Below, piece by piece: positions 28,748-36,699 of a stretch of 64,000 nt of DNA. Within the stretch, counting starts at the first letter, position 1; each line of letters starts with the position of its first letter. The stretch is from assembly GCF_022808935.1 (NCBI RefSeq), contig NZ_JAKZFR010000001.1, positions 1 to 64,000 of the forward strand, in the 5' to 3' direction. Both the position numbers and the translations under genes were made by a program. The notes under the pieces were generated by a model that was not told the DNA's origin, ran no database searches, and saw only the letters and a program-made list of their open reading frames with translations. The stretch is from Geothrix sp. SG200. GTDB taxonomy: Bacteria > Acidobacteriota > Holophagae > Holophagales > Holophagaceae.

Positions 28748-29991
28748 TGGCCCAGCCGGATGATGGCGGGCACGTGGAGGTCGTCGTTGCCGCCGGGCAG
28801 CTCGCCGCTGGGCGTGGGAGCCTGGGGCAGGAGGCGGGTGGGGGTGGGCCCCTGCTCGCTGGCGGGCACCTCGCCGTAGACCCGGCCGCTGGGGCCGTTC
28901 ACGGGCAGGACGGCCTGGCCGTCCACAGGCTGGATCCCGGCGGCGACCAGCGTCGGCGCGGCGGCCTCCGCGGCTCCGGCCAGGTTCAGGCTGTGGCGGC
29001 GATCCTGCAGGAGCTTGTCCTCGCCGTCGAAGCCGCTGGCCAGGACGGTGACCAGCACGCGGTCCTCCATGCCCTCGCCCTCCACGGTGCAGGCCTTGAT
29101 GTCGGGACGGCCGTTGTAGTGCTCCTGCAGGTAGTTCATGGCCGTCTCGATGGCCGAGGCCTCCATGACCTCCCAGTCGGCGGTGATGGACACCATGACG
29201 TTGGCAGCGGCGCCCGTTTGGGCGCGCTCCAGCAGGGGGCAGGCCAGGGCCTTCTTGAGGGCGTCCATGACGGCCTCTTCGCCGCGGCCCGCGCCGGTGC
29301 CGATGAGGGCCTCGCCGCCATCCCGCAGCACGGCCTCCACGTCCGCGAAGTCGCCGTTGATGATGCCGGGCTTGAGAATGAGGTCCGCGATGCCGCGCAC
29401 GCCCTGGATGAGCACGCCGTCGGCCACGCGGAAGGCCTCCTTCATGGTCACGCGGGCATCGCAGACGGCCTTCAGGCGCTCATTGCTCACGACGATGACG
29501 GTGTCGGCGGTCTCCCGCAGGTTCGACAGGCCCTGGAGGGCCAGGTCGCCCTTCTTGCGGCCCTCCCAGGCGAAGGGCGTGAGCACCACGGCCACGGTGA
29601 GGGCGCCCAGCTCCCGGGCGAAGCTGGCCAGCACTGGTGCCGCGCCCGTGCCCGTGCCGCCGCCCATGCCGCCGGTGATGAAGACCATGTCGGCGCCCTG
29701 GAGGGCCGCCAGCACCTCCTCGCGGCTCTCCTCGGCGGCCACGGCGCCGCGCTCGGCGCTCCCGCCTGCGCCCAGGCCCCGGCTGCTCTGGGGGCCCAGG
29801 GGCAGCTTCAGGTGGGCCTTGCTCAGGGAGAGGCTCTGCTGGTCCGTGTTCATGGCGATGAACTGCACGCCGGTGACGCCGCTCTCGATCATGCGGTTGA
29901 TGGCGTTGCAGCCCGCGCCGCCCACGCCCAGCACCTTGATGTTGGCGCCGGGAAGGCTGTGGGGGCAGGGGAGGAAGGGGATCTCGGACAT
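28726..29991 (-). CDS. ftsZ: Cell division protein FtsZ
   Basis: The tubulin-like GTPase that forms the division ring. The 421-residue protein has VLGVGGAGCNAINRMI (about 20-35), the GTP loop GGMGGGTGTGAAP (about 106-118), the catalytic T7 loop NGDFADVEAVL and a Pro-rich linker. The end DDLHVPAIIRLGQGRLPIE contains the short peptide (VPAIIR) that binds FtsA. Its last codons are part of a 23-bp tandem repeat. It follows ftsA by 22 bp. Confidence 0.97.
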   Translation of the reverse strand: MSEIPFLPCPHSLPGANIKVLGVGGAGCNAINRMIESGVTGVQFIAMNTDQQSLSLSKAHLKLPLGPQSSRGLGAGGSAERGAVAAEESREEVLAALQGADMVFITGGMGGGTGTGAAPVLASFARELGALTVAVVLTPFAWEGRKKGDLALQGLSNLRETADTVIVVSNERLKAVCDARVTMKEAFRVADGVLIQGVRGIADLILKPGIINGDFADVEAVLRDGGEALIGTGAGRGEEAVMDALKKALACPLLERAQTGAAANVMVSITADWEVMEASAIETAMNYLQEHYNGRPDIKACTVEGEGMEDRVLVTVLASGFDGEDKLLQDRRHSLNLAGAAEAAAPTLVAAGIQPVDGQAVLPVNGPSGRVYGEVPASEQGPTPTRLLPQAPTPSGELPGGNDDLHVPAIIRLGQGRLPIE

Positions 29992-30013
29992 CGGGGCTCC
30001 CGGAGGGGTGGTG

Positions 30014-31228
30014 CTAGAACAGCTTCTTGAAGCGGCCGAGGAAACCGTCTCCCCGGTCCTGCTTGCCGCGGGTCTCGCTCATGTCCCGGGCGAGGGACTT
30101 CACCGCGCCCAGGGCGTTCACGAAGTAGGGGTTGCCGGTGGCCTGGGGCAGGCCGGAGACGCCGATGATGCGGCCCAGGACGACGCGCGGCCGCCCGAGG
30201 ATGGTCTGGGCGAGGATGGCGAGGTGGGTGAGGAGGGCGCCGCCGCCCACCAGGTGCACGCCCCCGTGGATTTCGTGCATGAGGCCCGTGCGGCCCATCT
30301 CGGCCAGCACCAGGTTGAGCAGCTCCGCCGCCCGGGCCTGGAGCACCTCCGCGATCTCGCGGCGGGAGACCAGGCGGCCCTCCTCTTCGAGCTCGATGGA
30401 CTCCTCCGCCGGCACGTGGTTGTGCAGCACGGTGCCGAAGCGAATTTTGATGCGCTCGGAAGCCGCGATGCCGCCCAGGTGCTTGGTGATCTCCAGGTCG
30501 CGGGTGAAGTGCATGCCGCCGATGGGGATCACGGCCGAGTGGAACAGGGTGCCGTGCAGGAAGATGCCCAGGTGGGTCAGGTGCTCGCCGATGTCCACCA
30601 CCACGGCGCCGTTCTCGCGGTCCTCGCGGCTCAGCACGGCCTCGGCGCTGGCCAGGGGCGAGTACATCAGCTCCGCGCCGTGCAGGCCGGCGTTCTTCAG
30701 GGCCAGCTGGATGTTCATGATGACGGGGCTGGGGGCCACGATGATGCGGACCTCGGCCTCTAGCGATTCGCCGAACATGCCCACGGGGTTGCGGATGTCC
30801 CGCTGGCCCTTGATGTGGAACATCTGGGGGATGCGGTGGAGGACCAGCTCCTCCTTGGCCAGCTTGCAGCCGTTGGTGGCCTGTTCCAGCACGCGGTCGC
30901 GGTCCGAGGCGGTGATGATCTTGTCGCTGCTGCTGATGGTGATGGAGTCGCGGAGGTTCTCGCCCTTGAACTGGATGCCGTCCACGGCCACGCGGATGCC
31001 GTCCACCTTGGTCTGGCCGGCCGTGTTCATGGCCTCCTCCACGGCGCGCACGACGGCGCGGGTGCAGAGGTCCATGTCCGTGATCTGGCCCTGCGTGAAG
31101 CCGCCCTGGGGGGAGGCCTGCCCGGTGCCTGTCACGTTCAGCGTCCCGTCTTCCTCCTGGACGGCCACCACCGCCACCACTTTGCTTGCACCGAGGTCGA
31201 GGCCTAGGAGAACGGCACGTTGAGGCAT
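30014..31228 (-). CDS. ftsA: Cell division protein FtsA
   Basis: An actin-like ATPase that tethers FtsZ to the membrane. The 404 residues show the phosphate-1 motif LGLDLGASKVVAVVA at the start, SHS2-type 1C domain, VVVDIGEHLTHLGIF (phosphate 2) and LVGGGALL (adenosine motif). The C-terminal GFLGRFKKLF is the amphipathic membrane-targeting helix. The start at 31228 (MPQRA) has AGGA 5 nt upstream. It is 93 bp after ftsQ. Confidence 0.96.
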   Translation of the reverse strand: MPQRAVLLGLDLGASKVVAVVAVQEEDGTLNVTGTGQASPQGGFTQGQITDMDLCTRAVVRAVEEAMNTAGQTKVDGIRVAVDGIQFKGENLRDSITISSSDKIITASDRDRVLEQATNGCKLAKEELVLHRIPQMFHIKGQRDIRNPVGMFGESLEAEVRIIVAPSPVIMNIQLALKNAGLHGAELMYSPLASAEAVLSREDRENGAVVVDIGEHLTHLGIFLHGTLFHSAVIPIGGMHFTRDLEITKHLGGIAASERIKIRFGTVLHNHVPAEESIELEEEGRLVSRREIAEVLQARAAELLNLVLAEMGRTGLMHEIHGGVHLVGGGALLTHLAILAQTILGRPRVVLGRIIGVSGLPQATGNPYFVNALGAVKSLARDMSETRGKQDRGDGFLGRFKKLF

Positions 31229-31321
31229 GAAGATCCTTTTCCTTGCTCTAGGTTTACACCACTTCCGTGCCGGGTTCGAGCCTTTGCACACGGAAAAAAC
31301 GCCGCTTTCTTCCCCTGCGGG

Positions 31322-32110
31322 TCAGCGTGGTGTCTTGACGCCGGCCGGGGCATCCTCGGGTTCCCCCACGGCGACCTCCTCGTCCCAGCGCAGGTCGATG
31401 TACCGGAGCCGGGCCAGATCCGGCCGCTGGGACAGGCGGTCGACGAACAAACCCTGGAAATTGGGCACGTTTTTCGTCACATCCTGGCGGGACAGGTAGA
31501 TCGGGGCCGGAAGGCCCTCGATGTAGGCCACGGGCCCCTTGGGGCTCCAGCGGAACTCGGTCACCCGGTCGTAAAACCCGGCCTGCTTTTCCCTCAAAAC
31601 CCGTGCGGCGCTCACGAGTCGGGCCAGACCCTGGTCCGTCTGGCTGGCGGGATCCACCACGACGGGAATGGGACTTAGGTTCGCCTGGTTGACACGATCC
31701 AGGAGGATGCCGTCGTCGGATACAAGGAACACGCCGTTGCTCCGCACCAGCCAGAGCACGGGCCGCCGCTCCTCCACCACCAGACTGAGGCGGTCCGGCG
31801 GGTCCTTGCGGATCTGGAGGTTCCGCACCCAGCGCTTGGCCTCGATCCGAGACCGGAGCTCCTCCGCGTCCAGCCAGAAGAGGGGCTTGCCCAGCGCCAG
31901 CTTCTCCGCCAGGGCCTGGATCTCCGCCTGGCGCTCGCCCCGGCAGCCGCTCACGTTCACCTGCTCAATGGTGAGCTTCTGGAGCCCGAGGTACCGTGTG
32001 CCCAGCTCCATCAGGGCCCAGGCCCCGCCCCCCAGCACCACCAGCGTGATCCCCGCCCGCACCCAGGGGAACCAGGGGCGCTTGGGGCGGGTGCGGGGGA
32101 GCATGGACAT
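31322..32110 (-). CDS. ftsQ: Cell division protein FtsQ (POTRA domain)
   Basis: FtsQ links early and late division proteins in the periplasm. The 262-residue protein has a basic start, one helix (about 18-38), a POTRA domain (LTIEQVNVSGCRGERQAEI onward) and an FtsQ/DivIB beta domain (VVEERRPVLWLVRSNGVFLVS). It ends with a short acidic tail. ATG at 32110 has no ribosome site; TAGACT stands 7 nt before it, so the message may be leaderless. Confidence 0.92.
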   Translation of the reverse strand: MSMLPRTRPKRPWFPWVRAGITLVVLGGGAWALMELGTRYLGLQKLTIEQVNVSGCRGERQAEIQALAEKLALGKPLFWLDAEELRSRIEAKRWVRNLQIRKDPPDRLSLVVEERRPVLWLVRSNGVFLVSDDGILLDRVNQANLSPIPVVVDPASQTDQGLARLVSAARVLREKQAGFYDRVTEFRWSPKGPVAYIEGLPAPIYLSRQDVTKNVPNFQGLFVDRLSQRPDLARLRYIDLRWDEEVAVGEPEDAPAGVKTPR

Positions 32111-32117
32111 GGGGGTC

Positions 32118-32123
32118 AGTCTA
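32118..32123 (-). promoter_or_regulatory. TAGACT -10 box 7 nt before ftsQ
   Basis: On the minus strand TAGACT is followed by seven bases and the ATG of ftsQ. This predicts an own, leaderless promoter for ftsQAZ, which is needed because murB is separated from it by the sigma-factor cassette. Confidence 0.45.
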
Positions 32124-32192
32124 CCGCCTGGAGGCTGCGGCCTGGATGGCCTGGAAGCCTTCCATATCCTCGAGGGTCTGGGAGGATGCCCC

Positions 32193-33440
32193 ATGGCTTC
32201 CATCGCCCCCGGCGGCATTCCGGATTTCCTCGATTCCCTCTTCCGTTCGGAATCGCGGCGGATCCTTGCCTCCCTGATCCGGCTGCTCGGTGACTTCGAC
32301 CTGGCGGAAGACGGCATGCACGATGCGTTTGCGGCTGCCCTGGAGGCCTGGCCCAGGGACGGGGTGCCGGACCATCCCCGCGCCTGGCTGGTGTCCACGG
32401 GACGCTTCAAGGCCATCGACCGCCTGCGGCGATCCGCCCGGTTCAGCACCTCGCTCGAGACTCTGGCGGAGCTGCCCGACGAGGGGCCGTCAGGATGGGT
32501 CGAGGAGGAGGGCGTCGAGGACGACCGCCTCCGGCTCATCTTCACCTGCTGCCATCCGGCTTTGCCCCTGGAGGCCTGCACGGCGCTGACGCTCCGGGAG
32601 GTGTGCGGCCTGACGACGGAGGCCATCGCCCGGGCCTTCCTCACCGCCCCGTCGACGCTGGCCCAGCGGATCGTCCGGGCCAAGGCGAAGCTCCGCGACG
32701 CGGGCATTCCCTTCGAGATCCCCGCCCGGGCCGACCTGCCGGGCCGGCTGGAGGCCGTGCTGAAGGTCGTCTACCTGGTGTTCAACGAAGGCTACTCCGC
32801 CTCCTCCGGGGAAGCGCTGACGCGTCCGGACCTCTCGGGCGAGGCGATCCGCCTGGGACGGCTGCTCCTCGAGCTGCTGCCGGACCCTGAGGTGAAGGGC
32901 CTCCTCGCCCTCATGCTGCTGCAGGAGTCCCGGAGGGCCGCGCGGGTCTCGCCGGAGGGGGACCTGGTGCTGCTGGAGGATCAGGACCGCTCCCGGTGGG
33001 ACCGGGCCCTGATGGCCGAGGGGAAGGCCCTGGTGGACCAGGCGCTGGCCTCTCGCCGGGTGGGGGCCTACACGCTCCAGGCCGCCATCGCCGCCGTCCA
33101 CGCGGAGGCGGCCGAGGCCCCGGCCACGGACTGGGGCCGGATCCTCGGGCTGTACACCCTCCTGGCCCGGGTGGCGCCTTCGCCCGTGGTGGAGCTCAAC
33201 CGGGCGGTGGCGGTGGCCATGCGGGACGGCCCCCAGGCCGGGCTGGACCTCACCGACGCCCTCCTGGCCCGCCGCGACATGGCGGAGTACCACCTGGCGC
33301 ACGCGGTCCGCGCGGACCTCTGCCGTCGCCTGGGACGAACGGAAGAGGCCCTCGTCTCCTACCGCCAGGCCCTCGGGCTGGTCCAGCAGGGGCCCGAGCG
33401 GCGGTTCCTCGAGCGACGGGTGGCGGAGCTTCAAACATAG
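32193..33440 (+). CDS. ECF42-type RNA polymerase sigma factor with C-terminal TPR-like extension
   Basis: A 415-residue sigma factor. Region 2 is at about 18-85 (DFDLAEDGMHDAFAAALEAW, then DHPRAWLVSTGRFKAIDRLRR) and region 4 at about 125-175 (LTLREVCGLTTEAIARAFL). A long helical C-terminal domain follows, with VFNEGYSASSG, RPDLSGEAIRLGRLL and DRSRWDRALMAEG, the pattern of ECF42 proteins (COG4941). In that group the extension is needed for activity and no anti-sigma is used. GGAGG is 7 nt before the ATG. The downstream DGPF-type gene and its promoter fit a target. Confidence 0.93.
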   Translation: MASIAPGGIPDFLDSLFRSESRRILASLIRLLGDFDLAEDGMHDAFAAALEAWPRDGVPDHPRAWLVSTGRFKAIDRLRRSARFSTSLETLAELPDEGPSGWVEEEGVEDDRLRLIFTCCHPALPLEACTALTLREVCGLTTEAIARAFLTAPSTLAQRIVRAKAKLRDAGIPFEIPARADLPGRLEAVLKVVYLVFNEGYSASSGEALTRPDLSGEAIRLGRLLLELLPDPEVKGLLALMLLQESRRAARVSPEGDLVLLEDQDRSRWDRALMAEGKALVDQALASRRVGAYTLQAAIAAVHAEAAEAPATDWGRILGLYTLLARVAPSPVVELNRAVAVAMRDGPQAGLDLTDALLARRDMAEYHLAHAVRADLCRRLGRTEEALVSYRQALGLVQQGPERRFLERRVAELQT

Positions 33441-33541
33441 TTCCAGCCGTGGGGTTACCCCCGCCTGGAATGATCGAACCGCGAATGACGCGAATCGCCC
33501 TGCGGGCGCGCGAATGGCGCCCTTTCTCGTCATTCGCGGTT
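33441..33541. repeat. Two nested inverted repeats after the sigma-factor gene
   Basis: Directly after the sigma stop is an imperfect hairpin (33441-33470, TTCCAG...CTGGAA outer stem). Then AACCGCGAATGACG (33477-33490) and its exact reverse complement (33528-33541) enclose a second small hairpin (33496-33508). GCGAATG is repeated inside. It looks like a mobile intergenic palindrome and may also end transcription. Confidence 0.65.
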
Positions 33542-33593
33542 TCTTGCTTTTCTGGCTGAGTCAGGCCGATCACCAAAAAAATCTTCGGTTCCC

Positions 33594-33620
33594 TGTCGAA
33601 ACAGCCCCTCCCCGAACGAC
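33594..33620 (+). promoter_or_regulatory. Likely ECF42-dependent promoter of the YCII/DGPF gene
   Basis: TGTCGA (33594-33599) and CGAC (33617-33620) stand 17 bases apart, about 46 bp before the gene. They fit the promoter reported for ECF42 sigma factors (TGTCGA at -35, CGA/TC at -10), as I recall it. This links the sigma factor just upstream to its neighbour. Confidence 0.6.
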
Positions 33621-33665
33621 CAGGGGGTGAAGGCGGTCAGGACGACCCCCCAAAAGGAGCCACCC

Positions 33666-34058
33666 ATGAAATACATCTGCTTCGGGTACCTCGACGTCCA
33701 GCAGTGGGCGACCCTCTCCCAGGACAAGCAGAACGCCATGATCGACGCGTGCTTCGCCTACGACGAAGGCTTGAAGAAGGACGGCCACTGGGCCGGCGGG
33801 GAGGGGCTGCAGGGCCCGGACACCGCCGTCATGGTGCGCCTCGAGCAGGGCAAGGTGTCCGTGACAGACGGTCCCTATGCCGAGACCAAGGAGCTGCTGG
33901 GCGGCCTCCTGATCCTGGAGGCCCGGGACCTCAACCACGCCATCCACCTGATCTCGAACCACCCGGGTCTGAAGATGGGGCCCTGGGAGATCCGGCCGGC
34001 GGCGGACCTCGACCAGATGATCCGCGACAGCGAGCGCCGGCGGTCCGTGTCCAAGTAG
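33666..34058 (+). CDS. YCII-related DGPF-type protein
   Basis: A 130-residue dimeric alpha-beta barrel-like protein of the YCII/DGPF family. It has MKYICFGY at the start and VTDGPYAETKELLGG (about 72-86), a form of the DGPFAET motif. Such genes are the regular neighbours and targets of ECF42 sigma factors. The biochemical role is unknown. AAGGAG is 7 nt before the ATG. Confidence 0.9.
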   Translation: MKYICFGYLDVQQWATLSQDKQNAMIDACFAYDEGLKKDGHWAGGEGLQGPDTAVMVRLEQGKVSVTDGPYAETKELLGGLLILEARDLNHAIHLISNHPGLKMGPWEIRPAADLDQMIRDSERRRSVSK

Positions 34059-34089
34059 ACCGGCCAGGCTCAGGCGGGGGTCCCCAGGC

Positions 34090-34977
34090 TCAGCCCCGCC
34101 AGATCTCCACTTCCGGCTCCAGGGCCACGCCCCAGCGCTCCAGCACCACGGCCCGCACCCGGTCCATCAGCTCCGCGAACTCGGCGGCGGTGGCGCGGCC
34201 GTGGTTCACGAGGAAGTTGGCGTGCTCGGGGCTCACCTCGGCGTCGCCCACCCGCAGGCCCTTGAGGCCCGCCTGGTCGATGAGTCGCCCCGCGCTCTGG
34301 CCCGGCGGGTTCTTGAAGATGCAGCCGGCGTTGCGCTTCGACAGGGGCTGGCTGGTGCCGCGCCTGGCCCTGTACTCGGCCACCTGGATGCGAATGGCGG
34401 CCGGATCGCCCACCGCGAGCTGGGCTGTGGCAGAGAGCACCACGCGGCCCCCGGTGAGGAAGCTCCAGCGGTACTTGAACTCGCCGGGTTCCGGTGCCTT
34501 CTCCACCAGCTCGCCCTCGGGCGTGAGGAAGCGGTAGCGCGTGAGTACGTCCACCCACTCGCGGCCGTAGGCGCCCGCGTTCATGCGGATGGCCCCGCCC
34601 AGCGAGCCCGGGATGCCGCTCGCGAACTCCAGGCCCGACAGCCCTGCGGCCGCGGCGGCCTCCGCCAGGGCGATGTGGCCATGGCTGGCCGGCGCCGTGA
34701 GCCGCCTGCCGTCGACCTGGACCACCTTCGGCAGGGCGAGCCGCAGCACGGGCACGTCGATGTCGCCCAGCACCACGAGGTTCGACCCGCCCCCCAGCAC
34801 CCGCCAGGGCAGTCCCTCCCGGGCGCAGGCCCGCACGAAGGCCTGGGCCTCAACCTCCGTCGTGGGCTCGAAGAGCCAGCGGCAGAGCCCACCCACGCCC
34901 AGTGTGGTGAGCCGGGCGAAGGGCACCTCGCGGCGGTGCGGGACCTTCAGCAGATCATCGGGGAGGGGGCGCGTCAT
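34090..34977 (-). CDS. murB: UDP-N-acetylenolpyruvoylglucosamine reductase
   Basis: MurB reduces the enolpyruvyl ether with NADPH and FAD to make UDP-MurNAc for peptidoglycan. The 295-residue protein has the FAD-binding part TTLGVGGLCRWLFEP and VLGGGSNLVV (about 60-69), the FAD site SGIPGSLGGAIRMNAGAYG (about 119-137), and the active-site segment RNAGCIFKNPPG where Cys replaces the usual Ser, a common variant. Glu in SPEHANFLVN completes the site. CATACT is 7 nt before the ATG. Confidence 0.95.
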   Translation of the reverse strand: MTRPLPDDLLKVPHRREVPFARLTTLGVGGLCRWLFEPTTEVEAQAFVRACAREGLPWRVLGGGSNLVVLGDIDVPVLRLALPKVVQVDGRRLTAPASHGHIALAEAAAAAGLSGLEFASGIPGSLGGAIRMNAGAYGREWVDVLTRYRFLTPEGELVEKAPEPGEFKYRWSFLTGGRVVLSATAQLAVGDPAAIRIQVAEYRARRGTSQPLSKRNAGCIFKNPPGQSAGRLIDQAGLKGLRVGDAEVSPEHANFLVNHGRATAAEFAELMDRVRAVVLERWGVALEPEVEIWRG

Positions 34978-34984
34978 CGATTCC

Positions 34985-34990
34985 AGTATG
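34985..34990 (-). promoter_or_regulatory. CATACT -10-like box 7 nt before murB
   Basis: The minus strand reads CATACT, seven bases, then the murB ATG. It keeps the essential A2 and T6 of a -10 box and fits the leaderless spacing seen at other genes of the window. Confidence 0.3.
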
Positions 34991-35001
34991 GACGAACCGG
35001 C

Positions 35002-35583
35002 TCAGCTCCCGGCTTCCGGCGCGGGCTGGAGGGAAGCCAGCACCATCTCCAGCAGGCCGTCGATCATGGCGCGGAGTTCGTCGGCGTCCTTGGCGGATTC
35101 CTTGAAGCCGTGGACGGCGCGGGTGAGGACGCGGGCGATCTGGCCGGGGGGAAGGGCCTTCGCAGGGGCGCTCGCGCTCAAGGGGGCGAGGATGCCCACC
35201 AGCTCGGCCTCGAAGGCCGCCACGGCCTCGTCGATGGCCCCCTTGGCGAAGGCGAGGCCCCCGTGAAGGGGTTCCCGCAGCTCGGGCGAGGCTTCGAAGA
35301 ACCCGAAAGGGCGCACGGCCCATAGGTCGAAGGCGAAGCGCAGCTTCTCCAGGGGGGTGGGGCGGGCCTCCAGGCCCTGGCGGACCTCCTCCAGCGTGCG
35401 GGCGGTGAAGGCCCGGAGGACGGCCTCGAAGGCCTCCTCCTTGTTGCAGAAGACCAGGTAGAGGGCCGGTCGGGACATGCCCGCGGCGGCGGCGAGGTCA
35501 CCCATGGTGGTCCGCCGGTAGCCGAAGCGGAGGAACACGGATTCGGCGGCCTCCAGGACCCGGGCCTTCTTCTCGTTTCCCAT
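35002..35583 (-). CDS. TetR-family transcriptional regulator
   Basis: A 193-residue protein with an N-terminal TetR helix-turn-helix (LEAAESVFLRFGYRRTTMGDLAAAAGMSRPALYLVF, residues about 10-45, cited here by its ends LEAAESVF and ALYLVF). The C-terminal ligand domain is not specific. It is divergent from a short-chain dehydrogenase gene, and the shared region is full of TGACA half-sites, so it probably represses itself and that gene. A TTGACA/AATACT promoter ends 6 nt before its ATG. Confidence 0.93.
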   Translation of the reverse strand: MGNEKKARVLEAAESVFLRFGYRRTTMGDLAAAAGMSRPALYLVFCNKEEAFEAVLRAFTARTLEEVRQGLEARPTPLEKLRFAFDLWAVRPFGFFEASPELREPLHGGLAFAKGAIDEAVAAFEAELVGILAPLSASAPAKALPPGQIARVLTRAVHGFKESAKDADELRAMIDGLLEMVLASLQPAPEAGS

Positions 35584-35589
35584 GAAAAG

Positions 35590-35656
35590 AGTATTGACAA
35601 AATTTGTCCAAATGTCAACACTGGCTATCTGACATTATTCGTCATAGTGTCAATTC
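35590..35656. promoter_or_regulatory. Divergent promoter and operator region of tetR and the SDR gene
   Basis: On the minus strand TTGACA (35613-35618), 17 bases, AATACT (35590-35595), six bases and the tetR ATG give a near-ideal leaderless promoter. On the plus strand TTGACA (35594-35599) with AACACT 17 bases later serves the SDR gene. Six TGACA/TGTCA half-sites occur, including TTGACA-N13-TGTCAA and TGAC-N7-GTCA, and the near-palindrome GACAAAATTTGTC. The region is A+T-rich unlike its surroundings. Confidence 0.7.
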
Positions 35657-35672
35657 GTCCATGGAGCGCAAC

Positions 35673-36590
35673 ATGACCCTGGAATCTTGGACCTGGGCCC
35701 AGGTGCCCGATCAGCGCGGCCGGGTGGCCGTGGTCACCGGGGCCACCTCCGGCACCGGCTTCGAGGCGGCCCGCATGCTGGCGGCCTGCGGGGCCACCGT
35801 GGTCCTGGCCTGCCGTAACCTGCCCAAGGCCAAGGCTGTGGCGCAGCGCATCCAGGCGCTGCATCCCGGGGCACGGGTGGAAGTCCAGGCCCTGAACCTG
35901 GCGTCCCTGACCTCCGTGCGGAGCACCGCCGCGGACCTCCTGGCCCGCTTCGACCGCCTGGACCTGCTGCTCAACAACGCCGGTGTGATGGTTCCGCCCT
36001 ACGGCAGGACCGAGGACGGGTTCGAGCTGCAGCTCGGCACGAACCACTTCGGTCCCTTCGCGCTGACCGGCCTCCTGCTGACGCGCCTGATGGCCACGCC
36101 GGGTTCCCGGGTGGTGACCATGAGCAGCAATGCCCACCGGATGGGCCGCATCTACGCAGACGATCTGGACTTCGAGCGCGGCTACCGGGCCTGGGCCGCC
36201 TATGGCCAGTCCAAGCTGGCCAACCTCCTCTTCGCCTTCGAGCTGCAGCGCCGCCTGGAGGCGGCCGGAGCGACGACGCGTTCCCTGGCCGCGCACCCCG
36301 GCTGGGCAAGGACGGAGCTGCAGCGCCACGCGGGCTGGATCCGCTGGCTGCGAACCGTGGGCCTGGAGGCCCTCCTGAGCCAGGATGCCTTTGGTGGTGC
36401 CCAGCCGCTGCTGCGGGCCGCCACGGATCCCGAGGCAGAAGGCGGGGCGTACTACGGTCCCTCAGGTTTCCAGGAGATGAAGGGAGCCCCCGTGCCGGTG
36501 CGGTCAGACGCCCGCTCGCGGGACGAGGGTCTTCAGCGCTGGATGTGGCGCCTCTCCGAGCGCCGCACGGGGGTGGTCTATCCGATCTGA
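35673..36590 (+). CDS. Short-chain dehydrogenase/reductase, retinol-dehydrogenase-like
   Basis: A 305-residue NAD(P)-dependent oxidoreductase. Cofactor motif TGATSGTGFEAARML (about 22-36), NNAGVM (about 98), catalytic Ser in VVTMSSNAHRMG and YGQSK (about 179-183). The sequence style is that of the retinol dehydrogenase/WW-domain oxidoreductase group; the substrate is unknown. ATG at 35673 has GGAG 6 nt upstream; an earlier ATG at 35661 is also in frame. Probably controlled by the divergent TetR protein. Confidence 0.92.
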   Translation: MTLESWTWAQVPDQRGRVAVVTGATSGTGFEAARMLAACGATVVLACRNLPKAKAVAQRIQALHPGARVEVQALNLASLTSVRSTAADLLARFDRLDLLLNNAGVMVPPYGRTEDGFELQLGTNHFGPFALTGLLLTRLMATPGSRVVTMSSNAHRMGRIYADDLDFERGYRAWAAYGQSKLANLLFAFELQRRLEAAGATTRSLAAHPGWARTELQRHAGWIRWLRTVGLEALLSQDAFGGAQPLLRAATDPEAEGGAYYGPSGFQEMKGAPVPVRSDARSRDEGLQRWMWRLSERRTGVVYPI

Positions 36591-36699
36591 CCGTTTCAGC
36601 CGCCGCCTCCGGAAGGCCGGAGCCCTGCTCGTCGCCGCGACGGTGGCGGGGGGCTTCTGGGCCGCCGGCTCCTCTCCCGATGTCTTCAGGAGTCCCCGC

